Shown piece by piece: positions 20,544 through 31,087 of a stretch of DNA of 60,000 bases. The translations under genes were made by a program, and so were the position numbers. Below the pieces are notes generated by a model. It saw only the letters and a program-made list of their open reading frames with translations, made no database searches and was not told the origin of the DNA. Every line of letters starts with the position of its first letter. Position 1 is the stretch's first letter. Location: contig CM060734.1 of assembly GCA_030704615.1 (NCBI GenBank), forward strand, positions 7,008,001 to 7,068,000, in the 5' to 3' direction. The DNA comes from Takakia lepidozioides (taxonomy: Eukaryota; Streptophyta; Takakiopsida; Takakiales; Takakiaceae).

Positions 20544-22728
20544 CGGGACGCGTCCTCTACCTCTAAGCCCACTGGACTTAAGGTTGCAGTTACGGAGGAC
20601 AATTGGGAGCCTGACATTGGACCCATTGTCACCGGAGGAGAGAGACGACATGTACGGCGGTTCCTGAGGGCTTACAGGAATTGCTTTGCCTTCAGTTTGA
20701 AGGACTTGGGAGCACTGAAGGGTCAAGAGATCCGTATTGAGTTGGCCACTGACACGCCAATCTTTCGGAGACCCTATAGATACAGTGACATGGAGAGGTC
20801 TTTGATTCAGATGAGGACTCAAGATCTCTGGGAGGCAGGTTTGGTGGAGCTCTCTGGTGGAGAGTATGCTTCAGCCACAGTGATGCCAGCTAAGAAGTAT
20901 GTCTATGGCAATTGGACGGAGAGACGTATGTGCGGTGATTACCGGCCTGTAATCATCAGACCAAGTCCGATAGGTATGCCATGCCAACACCAGAGGAGAT
21001 CTTTGATGCCATTGGGCATTCCAAGGTCTTTAGCACGTTGGATTTACGATCCGGATATCACCAGTTGCCGATCAAGGAGGCGGATAAGCAAAAGACGGCA
21101 TTCTGGGGGATCAATGAGCACGGGAAGGATTGCCTATACCAATGGCGGTTCTTACCATTTGGGCTTAAAAACGCTCCCGCTGAGTTTCAAAGAGTCATGG
21201 ACAGCATTCTAGCAGGGGTGGAGTTTGCTCGGTGCTACATAGATGACATCATCATCTTTAGTGCTACGGTGGAGGAGCATGAGAGACACCTTCAGGGGGT
21301 ATTTGAGCGCTTAAGGACGCACGGATTGAAGTTACATCCGGGCAAGTGCAAGTTTTTCCACAACCAGATTGAGTATCTGGGTCACATGATATATCCTGGA
21401 GGATTGGGGGTACAGCAGACTAAGGTAGAGTCCATTGCATAGGTTCCACGCCCCACGGATGTGAGCCGAGTTCGAGCTTTCATGGGGTTAGCAAACTATT
21501 ACAGACGGTTTGTTAAAGGATTTAGTGCCATTGCAAAGGCTCTAACCAAGCTGACCAAGGTGGACCAGGAGTGGCAGTGGGAAGATGAGCAAGAACAAGC
21601 TTTTCAAGAGCTCAAGGCAGGTTGACCTCGGCGCCCATCTTGAGACGACCTATCAGGGGGCGTTCTTTTCAGCTGCATACAGATTGGAGCATGATGGGGC
21701 TTGGAGCGGTGCTCACACAGGTGGATGATGAGGGAAGAGAGTTCGTAGTGGCTTATGCTAGCCGCTCGAACAACGCTGCAGAGTCTAAGTATAGCTCATA
21801 TGAGGGAGAATGCTTAGCTGCAGTGTGGGCCATGGCACACTTCAGGTGCTATCTATACGGCAATCTCTTCACCCTTGTCACGGATCACCAACCACTCAAA
21901 TGGTTGATGGAGTCAGACAAGCTTACGGGGAAGCTTGCACGGTGGGCACTCATCCTTCAAGAGTATGACTTTCAGGTGGTGCATCGACCGGGTTTGGTCA
22001 ATCGCAATGCAGATGGGTTGAGTCGCAATCCATGCACGAGCCAACAGGATGACACTGGAGCTCGTTGGCATGGTGAGACGGACGAGGAGATGGTGCCCGG
22101 ATGGCATGCATCTGCATTTCTGTGTATCTTGGCAGCGGAAGGCCAGGTTGGACCTACAACAGGGATGACTGTAGATCAAGTGTCTGAGGACCCTGAGGCC
22201 AGCAATGAGCAAGGTGGCGCCAAAGATATACATGAGGATTCAGTTGTGTTGGACTACCTCCGCACTGGAGACACGGCAGCCACTGTGACTGCCAAGGAGA
22301 GGGATCGGATCCTACAACGAGCCAAGAGGTTCAAGTGGGAGGGGACACACCTGCTCCAACTGTGGGAGGATGGTCGAGTGAGGATTGTACCTCACCCAAC
22401 ACAGCGGGCACGGTTAGTGCGCCATGCCCATGAGGAGTTGGGGCATTTTGGGGTGCGACGCACTCATAGTCTACTGCAGGGGCAGTATTGGTGGCGTGGT
22501 ATGCACACAGAGGTGTAACAATTTGTGGCTAGGTGCATGGTGTGTGACAGGGTGCGTGCTTCATTCAACGCCCCTACTCCACAATTGCACCCTCTTCCGA
22601 TCATGGGATTGGGCTACAGGTGGAGTCTTGACTTCGCAGGGCCGTTGCCACTGACCATGCGCCACAACAAGTACGTGTTGGTGATGGTGGAGCACTTCTC
22701 CAAGTGGATTGAATTGGTTCCTGGTTAG
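20538..22728 (+). pseudogene. RT, RNase H and integrase N-part of the methyltransferase element
   Basis: RT carries [37 protein letters not shown] and the catalytic CYIDDIIIFS (about 21235). RNase H carries LHTDWSMMGLGAVLTQ (about 21675) and LVTDHQPLKWLM. The integrase HHCC region is visible (HEELGHFGVRRTHSLL, ARCMVCDRV), then WSLDFAGPLP. Frameshifts near 20968 and 21622, TAG at 21440 (a W position in the family) and TAA at 22516 (CAA expected) break it. After ELVPG (22728) the integrase core is cut short: the second Asp and Glu are absent, so a deletion joins it to the C-terminal part. Confidence 0.85.
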
Positions 22729-22730
22729 TC

Positions 22731-23390
22731 ATGGGCTACAGGTTCAGCAAGCAAGCATCACTTGCCTCCTTCTCACCATACTTTCTTCTCTTTGGCCGAG
22801 AGCCGGATTTGCCTACATCCATTCGCAGAGAAGCTGCTACAGTTCTTAACCTTGACGATCCGGACGTGTGGGCACGTGCATGTGAGCAGCATGCAGAGTT
22901 GTTCAAGAGAGTCATGCCCATGGCTTTCGAGAACCTTGCCATTGCACAACACCGTGATACGTTGAGGTATGCTACCATACGTGGTGGGGGCTATCGTCCT
23001 GGGGTTCGGAGATTCAACCCTGGTGACTATGTCTATCTGCAGCAGACTGCTCCTACGACCCTGGATGTGACTGCAGGACGTGTTATTTTGAGGGTTCGAG
23101 AGGTCTTGCCCTCAGGCGTCTTGGTCTTGGAGGGTCGGGATGGCATAACTTGGAAGGACCATGTGCGTAATTGTGCACCATGTCACCTTCCGAATGTCGA
23201 TGGCAGGATTGACCCAAACCTGGCAGTGGTATCTGCAGGTTTGAGGTGCATGTTGTGTGGGTCTGCTAAAGGGGCAGCCACCATGCTGGTGTGCGATCGA
23301 TGCTCTAGAGGTTGGCATATGGGATGCTTGACTCCACCTCTTGAGATGGTTCCAGATGGGGATTGGTTATGTCCACATTGCATTGGATAG
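22731..23390 (+). pseudogene. Integrase C-terminal part with a PHD finger
   Basis: About 219 codons. PYFLLFGREPDLP is the end of a Gypsy integrase core, followed by an SH3-like segment (FNPGDYVYLQ, LRVREVLPSGVLVLEG). Residues about 170-218 are a C4HC3 PHD finger: CMLC, LVCDRC, GWHMGC and LCPHC with a WLCPHC end. PHD fingers read histone H3 tails. Here it replaces the chromodomain that many plant Gypsy elements carry in this place, so it may steer integration to particular chromatin. The frame is intact, but the catalytic core before it is deleted. Confidence 0.8.
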
Positions 23391-23638
23391 TGGAAGTAGA
23401 TACAACCATGGAAGGCTAACAAGCAACGCAAGGCCCAGCTACTAGGAGACCTTGAACACCCGAGATCCTGGCTCAAGTTCACAGATTGCAAGACGGCGAC
23501 TAACGATGGGGCTACTCTTGTACCCGGCCCCTTGGTCTATAGAGTTTGAGTACAATAGGGACAGTGATAGAGGACTTAGTACGGCTGTGGCTATTACATC
23601 TTGTAGCTATCTGGAGGTAGAGGGACCTATCCACCAGC
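23391..23638. other. 3' remainder of the methyltransferase element
   Basis: No gene. It starts directly after the PHD stop, probably 3' untranslated element sequence, and is cut by MULE copy B at 23638/23639. Confidence 0.5.
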
Positions 23639-23696
23639 GAGGTTTGCTATTTCATGAGCATGAGCGGCATGAGCGGCATGAGCAGAGTAGTAACAC
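23639..23696 (-). repeat. Terminal block of copy B
   Basis: Starts GAGGTTTGCTATTTCATGAGC and continues with GGCATGAGC repeats, the exact reverse complement of 8250-8306. One base outside the block the two copies differ, which fixes the element end. Confidence 0.8.
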
Positions 23697-23879
23697 AATC
23701 GGTTTTCATGAGCAGAAGTACAAATTTCGAAAATAAAAAACAATAAAAAACAATAATTTAATGCAATGTGTCAGAAAAAACAAATATATTATTCGGCCCC
23801 TTGAAGGGAAAATTGCACTTTTGACAGTTGTGCTCATGATATTTCGTCTTCCGCTCATGCCAATTCCCAGCGACATGTG

Positions 23880-24245
23880 CAAATATGGCACCGAATTTCG
23901 CGGTAATAGGGTCCGTAACCTGAAAAAACGGCGACGTATTTCGCGGCAATAGGTCTCTCTGGCGAAAAATGGTGCCGAATTCCGCGGCTATAGGTCCCCT
24001 CATGACAGGTAATTCGGCGCCATTTTTCCAGTGCATGTTCGGACTTAGCCAGTTTTCGGCCCAAAAAAGAGAAATTGGGCGCCATTTTTCAAACACGGTA
24101 CCAGTGCATGTTGGGACTTAGCGAGTTTTCGGCCCCAAAAAGAGAAATTCGGCGCCATTTTCCCAAACACAGGTACCAGTGCATGTTGGGACTTAGCGAG
24201 TTTTCGGCCCCAAAAAGAGAAATTCGGCGCCATTTTTCCAAAATG
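23880..24245. repeat. 3' palindrome-related array of copy B
   Basis: Reverse complement of the 7690-8060 array: GCGGTAATAGGGTCCGTAAC-type phrases, then units with TTCGGCGCCATTTT at about 24013, 24078, 24153 and 24227. Spacing is as in copy A. The unit near 24078 has mutated to TTGGGCGCC. Confidence 0.8.
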
Positions 24246-24396
24246 GCCCCACAACTGCTTCTGTTGGATCTCAGTTTGAATGGAATATTGCCTCATTCCA
24301 GGAGTTTTGGGGTGCATTTCATTACACTGCAAAAAAAAAGTCTGATACAGCAAAATGCATTTGAAAATATCCATATGGAGGATTCCGTTTGCCCCA

Positions 24397-27300
24397 TCAA
24401 TGATTTCTGGAATCCCTAAGGAGGAGTTTGTGCAGCTCGTTCACGATCAACGCCGGTGCATGAATAAAGTCATCAATAGTCACGTTCATCCTCAACCTCT
24501 TCAGGTAAATGTAATACAGATGCTTGCACGGATAATACTTCGAACCCTTCTTTGCTTCCATCAACGAGAAGTCCGTACAGTTGCAAGTCGGCTCCACTCC
24601 AATCGTAATTGTGTATACATCGTCGCGTACAGCCGAGCCGGCCGTTGCCATCCGATACACACGCCCAAGGCCGGGTGGGGGTACGTCCACGGAGCTCTGA
24701 ATAGTGCAAGCCATCCCAAGAGCATTGGCAATCCGAGTCTCATTCAACTTGTTGGGAGGGTGTCGTCTCTTCACTCTTCCGAATCGCATTGTGGGATGTG
24801 CAGAATTGTCCAATCCGTCTCTACTGGACCGAGCAGTCTGCAATGGCTGGGTCTGAGGAACCGGAAATGCGTGGGCCGGGATGTCTGTGCGTTGCACCAT
24901 TCGAAATCCTGCTGCAGATAGAGCATCCGCCTCATTCTGAGAGAGGCTGCAACCCGGTGCAACAGGCCAGACGCCCGGAGGCTCCGGCATTCCCTGAATC
25001 CCGTACTTGGGCTTGCCAAATACACAGGTCATTATGTCGTGCCTACAGAACCAAAATGTCTGCGTTGTGGCGTGAGCAAATGTGGGAGTCAAAAATCTGC
25101 CGCTGAAACAAGGTGCAGGTACAGCACCGTGTGGGTTCCTCCGAATCATCTCACCACAGCGTGCTCTCGTATCCACCCGGATGGCGCAACACTTCCCTCG
25201 AAATGCCGGCAATGTCCTCGCAATTCTCCACTGTGACTCCGACACTCTTGTCTCCACAATGGGAATGTTGTATTGCTTTACTACAGATGGCTCGTTATGT
25301 TGCCGGGGCACGCGCCCTGTGCTCAAAGGAGATGGCGATCTTGAACGTGCAGGACTTCTGGTGCTCGACGAGACCTCCTCGGACAACATCACCGGACCAC
25401 GAGGAAGCGTGCGAATATTCTTGTCAGCTCGCCATGAATCCTCTTCTCCGCCAGGTGCCTCGTCAAGTCTTCGTCTCACTGGACGGGTATGAACATCTCC
25501 TTCCAAATGTTGGCCTCTTCGCAGCAATGGCGTGTCCCGAAGGCCCTCTCGCAATGCCGCCGCCCACTTCCGAGGATTCTTCGATCTGGAGGCAGTCCGC
25601 ATCAGCATTTCCTGCCTGTCCGGCCCCAAGCCCCACTGTTTCCCTTTCAAGAACTCGTTGTACCTGCATTGCTGCATAATTGACCTCACAATGTCCTCCG
25701 TTGTGGCAGTGAGGATGTCCACCAGATGCGCCGCAGAGGAAGAGTGCACTGATTCGGCCATGTTTGTCGTGGGCATGTCGGTGTCGGAGTCGAGACACAT
25801 TTCCTGCACAAGCACATGTTCAGGTTACAAGCAAGTTACAAATATGGCCAAGAATAATATCCAACGGGACGCGAATTCGTGCAACTCACCTCCCGCATAT
25901 AGTCGCCGAACTGGAGGAAACGATAATGCCACCATGCTAGCCAACTGACCATTGCTCCTTCGTCTGATTTCCTTACAGCACCTGATGATGTCCACCAAGC
26001 CCGTATGCATGCAAACTGTGTCTCTGCATCATCCAAGGTGGGAGCGCGCTTCCACGCAAGGCACATGGAACGGTGCTCCTCTCTGAAATCTGGCGCCACG
26101 AGCCTGGTTGTGTACTGCGAAAGGCTCTGCAGAAAATGGAACCCACAAGATCTCTCCTTGCCTTCCATGGGAACATTGGGGTCTTGCCCGTACACCCTTC
26201 GGATGGCAGCCCAATTTGCTTGTGCGTTGTCCGCCATGAAACCACGGAAATTGGGAGGGGGCAATCCCGCCTTGGCCATCTGTTCGTTTATTCCCTGCCA
26301 AAGAAGCATCTCCGATTGTGTGTCCTCTCTTTTCATCTCACAAATAGCAATTGTCATTAGCATCCTGCAGTGGGTGTCGTAGACATGTGCACCCATTGTC
26401 ACCCACTGGTGATTTGTAATTCGCTTGATATGGTCGAACATGACCCAACTGTTTGACAAGTTCCCACTCGTCATCCTGTCGACCAGTTCGACGCCACTGC
26501 CAGGTCCACACGTGGACATTTTGAATACGAAACAACGATCTGCCTCAGTCCCTTGTCTTGGAAACCTACTTCCATGAATGTAGTCATATCCACATCGTCG
26601 CTTCACCTCCAGAATGGAGTGCATATCCGAGCCACGCCCAATTTTCTGTTTGCATGAGACAATGTGGTTTCGGACATTCGGTGAACATACGTGGGACACC
26701 GACTCCAGCAATGCCTCCATTTCCTTCTCGTCGAGAGGAACTCTATCGGAGCCGTCTTCCGACATAATTCTGGCCAATGCCATCTTATGGGCGGCTTGGA
26801 GCTGTATCTGTTTGGGTTTGGCACCCGGTCTCAACTTAACCTCCTCCTGAACGAGCTGCTCTGCTTCGTGGGCAGCCTCCCGCGAGTTCCCCCTCGCCAA
26901 TTTGTGACAATGGGAACCAACGTGTATGCAAGCTCGGGTGAGGTCAGGGAAACGGTGCAACACATAGAACTGCTTGGCATTACAAACAGACATGCAGTGT
27001 GGTGGTTCTTTGCAATGCGCACACTTAAATGTGGAGTTCGGAACCTTCTCCTGAGCTCGAAATGGTTGGTGAGCTGTGCCTGTCCAATCGGTCTCGTTCC
27101 TGTGACCTCTAGATTTAAAGTGGAAGCAAGTTGGGGAGAAACACGCAACGCGCCCGCACAAACAACGTAGCGCACCCGCACACCATCAAGCATCTTCATG
27201 CTGGTGGTTTTGGTAACGCACCAAGGATGACCGTCATGTTTTCTATCCATATCTGTCAACATTCCGGACGCCCTCGAGTAGTCCGCCCGAGGAGGAACTC

Positions 27301-28106
27301 AAAGAAGATATTACCGTCGACGTCGGCGGGAAGGCATGTAACCGATTTAATTGCGAACTTGTGTAGTCCAGCCCGGCCAGCTCCGACCGGTGTCCCTCCA
27401 GGTGAAGCCCTCGCAGAATTTCTAGAATAGATCGAACTGCGGTGCTCGTGCTGGGAATATGACTCCCTCCTCCACTGACGTCCATTGAGGACTTGCCTGA
27501 TCTCCAGGACGACCTCGGAACTTCCATGACCTCGTCTGAGTCGGATAGGTTGTGAACAACCCGGTTCTCGGTCGTCTTCATGGATGGGTTCGGCTCTGGA
27601 TTTACTTCGTTGCGGACTTCTCTCTTTGAGGTACCCACTCTCTGATTCGCGGATTGTTTCGTGGAAGGCGCCAGGATAGACGGTGCATTTGGCGGGCAAA
27701 TGAAGTCCCCAACAGCCCTGTATATGACGTTGTCCGATGGTGGAACTCGCCATTCTCTGCCATCGCCGAAATCATCGTGGAGCACAACAATACTCTCGAC
27801 AACAAGGCCGTTTGAGTCCTTCCTTTCCTCCTCCAAAAAAACCGACCCCGGTTTCAGGTGGTATCGAACGCACAGATATTTCTCCATCACCCGGCAGGTG
27901 TCCCCTCTGCACGGAAATGAAGCTCTATGCTCGTGAGGAGGGCAGTACACTGTAGCGCTCGGGTTTTCCGCCATGGGAGATGTGCACACAAGACTGCCAG
28001 GATGGCGTGCGGGGAAGCTCCCTGGTAGAAGGGGGTGCAGCGATGGGAATGAATGCGATGCCGATTTGTCCGAGTGACGAAGCCTGATCCAAATCCAGGG
28101 AGCCAA
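24397..28106 (-). pseudogene. MULE-type transposase, copy B (two frameshifts)
   Basis: Exon 1 runs from 28106 (MAPWIW) or 27974 (MAEN) to 25890, intron 25804-25889, exon 2 from 25803 to 24397. Motifs are as in copy A: Cys/His region, VYDTHCRML, GFMADNAQANW, CGFH, TNMAESVHSS and the SWIM finger CNC...CKH. CGA is retained where copy A has TGA. Single-base deletions near 27362 (after LAGLDY) and near 27144 (before CFSPTC) shift the frame twice. A 12-bp deletion near 25741 removes four residues after SVHSS. No lesion is shared with copy A except possibly none, so both derive from an active parent and decayed separately. Confidence 0.85.
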
Positions 28107-28139
28107 CTATCTCAAAAATCCACAGTCAGAGTGTTAATG

Positions 28140-29953
28140 AACCTTGTCTCCGGAATGCGGCCCCTCGTCTTTGCGCAATAACTGCCAATGGTATGCAGTC
28201 AGAAAGTGGGGGGCCGTCCGGATGATGACGGCTGAAGGGGAGAAGCCGGCACCGTGCCGTCACATTACTACCCCCGAATGGAAATTCGGCACCCAATATC
28301 CAACAGAGGAAGCCCGGATGAAGTCGCCTCGGGCGCAGAGGCCGGAGTGTGTGCGACAGAGAACATCCCCTGGATGGAGATTCGGCGCCGAATTTCCATC
28401 CGGGCCCCCAAAGGGAGTCGTGTCGGGGGGTCAGGCCGAAAACTGGACGGCATAAAAACATCCCCAGATGGAAAAACGGCGCCGAATTTCCATCCGGGGC
28501 GGTTCGGATGCAGTCGGGAAGGGGGGAGTGGCCTGCACTTGGCCGTCACATTTCAACCCCCGGACGGAAATTCGGCACCGAATATCGAACAGGGGACTTC
28601 CGGATGAAGTCGCCTCGGGCGTAGAGGCCGGCGAGTGTGCGACAGAGAACATCCCCTGGACGGAGATTCGGCGCCGAATTTCCATCCGGGCCCCCCCAAA
28701 GGAAGTCTTGTCGGGGGGTCAGACCGAAAACTGGCCGACATAAAAACCTCCACAGATGGGAAAACGGCGCCGAATTTCAATTCGGGGCCGTTCCAATGCA
28801 GTCGGGGAGAAGGGAGAGGTCGGCACCTGGCCGTCATATTTCAACCCCCGGGACGGAAATTCGGCACCGAATATCCAACAGAGCGGCGGAGAGGCGGCAC
28901 CTCTCCGACAGAGACCATCCCCTGGATGGAAATTCGGCGCCGAATTTCCATCCAGCAGGTAAGTGGAATCCCGGATGGATGGAGATTCGGCGCCGAATTT
29001 CCATCCAGCAGGTAAGTGGAATCTCGGATAGATGGAGATTCGGCGCCGAATTTCCATCCTGCAGGTAATTCGAATCCCGGATGAATGGAAATTCGGCGCC
29101 GAATTTCCATCCTGCAGGTAATTCGAATCCCGGATGGATGGAGATTCGGCGCCGAATTTCCATCCTGCAGGTAATTCGAATACCGGATGAACGGAAATTC
29201 GGCGCCGAATTTCCATCCAGCAGGTAAGTGGAATCCCGGATGGATGAAGATTCGGCGCCGAATTTCCATCCTGCAGGTAATTCGAATCCCGGATGGATGG
29301 AAATTCGGCGCCGAATTTCCATCCTGCAGGTAATTCGAATCCCGGATGGATGGAAATTCGGCGCCGATTTCCATCCAGCAGGTAAGTGGAATCCGGATGG
29401 ATGGAGATTCGGCGCCGATTTTCCATCCTGCAGGTAATTCGAATACCGGATGAATGGAAATTCGGCGCCGAATTTCCATCCAGCAGGTAAGTGGAATCCC
29501 GGATGGATGAAGATTCGGCGCCGAATTTCCATCCTGCAGGTAATTCGAATCCCGGATGGATGGAAATTCGGCGCCGAATTTCCATCCAGCAGGTAAGTGG
29601 AATCTCGGATGGATGGAGATTCGGCGCCGATTTTCCATCCTGCAGGTAATTCGAATACCGATGAATGGAAATTCGGCGCCGAATTTCCATCCAGCAGGTA
29701 AGTCGAATCCTCCGCATAATGGAAATTCGGCGCCGAATTTCCATCCTGCAGGTAATTCGAATCCCTGCTGGATGGAAATTCGGCACCGAATTTCCATCCA
29801 GCAGGTAAGTCGGATCGGTGCCGTAGGATATTCGGCGCCGAATTTCCATTCGCCATGTATTTCTGCGCGAGGAATTACCTTCGTGCAGGTAATTCCCATA
29901 TAGAATTACCTTCCTGCAGGTAATTTTCAGATGAGAATTACCTTCTGCAGGTA
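28140..29953. repeat. 53-bp palindrome array at the 5' end of copy B
   Basis: Between 28930 and 29840 the GGCGCC centres fall at 28989, 29042, 29095, 29148, 29201 and 29254, a strict 53-bp period. The palindrome is GGATG + GAAATTCGGCGCCGAATTTC + CATCC. Spacers alternate between an AGCAGGTAAGTGGAATCCC type and a TGCAGGTAATTCGAATCCC type. From 28140 to 28900 units are about 100-190 bp apart with unique spacers, as in copy A. A 53-bp unit without stops keeps all three frames open, so long open frames here are not genes. Confidence 0.9.
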
Positions 29954-30890
29954 ATTCCAATCGATTATTCCTCGTCCATAATTACCTACACGAAGGTAAT
30001 TCTCATCTGGGAATTACCTGAACGAAGGTAATTCCTCGCACAGAAATACATGGCGAATGGAAATTCGGCGCCGAATATCCATACGGCACCGATCCGACTT
30101 ACCTGCTGGATGGAAGTTCGGCGCCGAATTTCCATCCAGCAGGGATTCGACTTACCTGCAGGATGGAAATTCGGCGCCGAATCTCCATCCATCCGAGATT
30201 CCACTTACCTGCTGGATGGAAATTCGGCGCCGAATTTCCATTCATCCGGGATTCGAATTACCTGCAGGATGGAAATTCGGCGCCGAATTACCTGCTTGAG
30301 GGAATTTGGCGCACCGCCCTACCTGCGCGGATGGAAATTCGGCGCCGGATTTCCATCCGCGCGCTTCCGAATTACCTGCGTGAGGGAAATTTCCAGCGCC
30401 GCCCTACCTCCGCGGATGGAAATTCGGCGCCGGATTTCCATCCGCGCGCTTCCGAATTACCTGCGTGAGGGAAATTTCCAGCGCCGCCCTACCTCCGCGG
30501 ATGGAAATTCGGCGCCGGATTTCCATCCGCGCGCTTCCGAATTACCTGCGTGAGGGAAATTTGGCGCACCGCCCTACCTCCGCGGATGGAAATTCGGCGC
30601 CGGATTTCCATCCGCGCGCTTCCGAATTACCTGCGTGAGGGAAATTTCCAGCGCCGCCCTACCTCCGCGGATGGAAATTCGGCGCCGGATTTCCATCCGC
30701 GGGCTTCCGAATTACCTGCGTGAGGGAAATTTCCACCGCCGCCCTTCCTCCGCGGATGGAAATTCGGCGCCGGATATCCATCCTGCTGCGCTCCGAATTA
30801 CCTGCAGGATGGAAATCCGTCGCCGGAATTCCATCGTGCATTGCTCTCCGAATTACCTCTACGTTGGAAATTCCGGGACTGTTTACGTCG
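29954..30890. repeat. Palindrome array at the left end of the ParB-methyltransferase element
   Basis: GAATTACC/GGTAATTC repeats (29954-30040) lead into GGCGCC palindromes at about 53-bp spacing (30067-30280), then units of about 85 bp with GCGCGCTTCCGAATTACCTG spacers (30300-30830). About a dozen palindromes in all. The first 140 bp mirror 29811-29953 about a centre near 29953. Confidence 0.8.
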
Positions 30891-31087
30891 ATTTTCATCC
30901 GACATGGAGGGCTTCATCCGACATTTAATTGCGCAGTTGGGCAATAAATGTCGACGGCCGTCGGTTATTATTCGGGCTGGCGACGCATGGCTTCCTGGAC
31001 ACGTACCCTAAATCTCATGCTAAACTTGGCTTAACATGGTATTCCAGGCATGTACCCCAAAAAAGGAGATCTTTTTGGCTGGGACTT

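Larger units (their letters stand above)
17260..23390 (+). mobile_element. Ty3/Gypsy-type retroelement carrying a C5 DNA methyltransferase and a PHD finger
   Basis: Domain order: an unknown N-terminal domain, retropepsin, cytosine-5 DNA methyltransferase, in-frame UAG, RT, RNase H, integrase, PHD finger. The segment is continuous on the plus strand apart from point lesions and one internal integrase deletion. A second, more decayed copy (53285-57242, minus) confirms that the methyltransferase belongs to the element. LTRs were not identified; copy B of the MULE cuts the 3' side at 23639. Methyltransferase-bearing Gypsy elements are known from Klebsormidium and dinoflagellates. The readthrough-type stop and the terminal PHD finger are additional. 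Confidence 0.85.
23639..29953 (-). mobile_element. MULE-like DNA transposon, copy B (inverted relative to copy A)
   Basis: This is the reverse complement of copy A with about 98 percent identity over the gene by eye. It has the terminal GCTCATG block at 23639, 3' array 23880-24245, transposase 24397-28106 and 5' palindrome array 28140-29953. Its left edge cuts the methyltransferase retroelement. The right edge lies at a centre of symmetry near 29953, where an oppositely oriented array begins. The two copies enclose 15.3 kb of unrelated sequence. Confidence 0.8.

Noticed and set aside
28719-29960. Open frames of 340-413 codons through the palindrome array
   Set aside because: The 53-bp unit contains no stop in several frames, so long frames arise automatically and translate to the same cycling phrases (MEIRRRIS, GWKFGAEFP, DGNSAPNFH). 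No domain and no start context.
28140-30890. Regular palindromic repeats resembling a CRISPR array
   Set aside because: Spacers are themselves repeated, not unique, no cas genes exist, and the context is eukaryotic transposon DNA.
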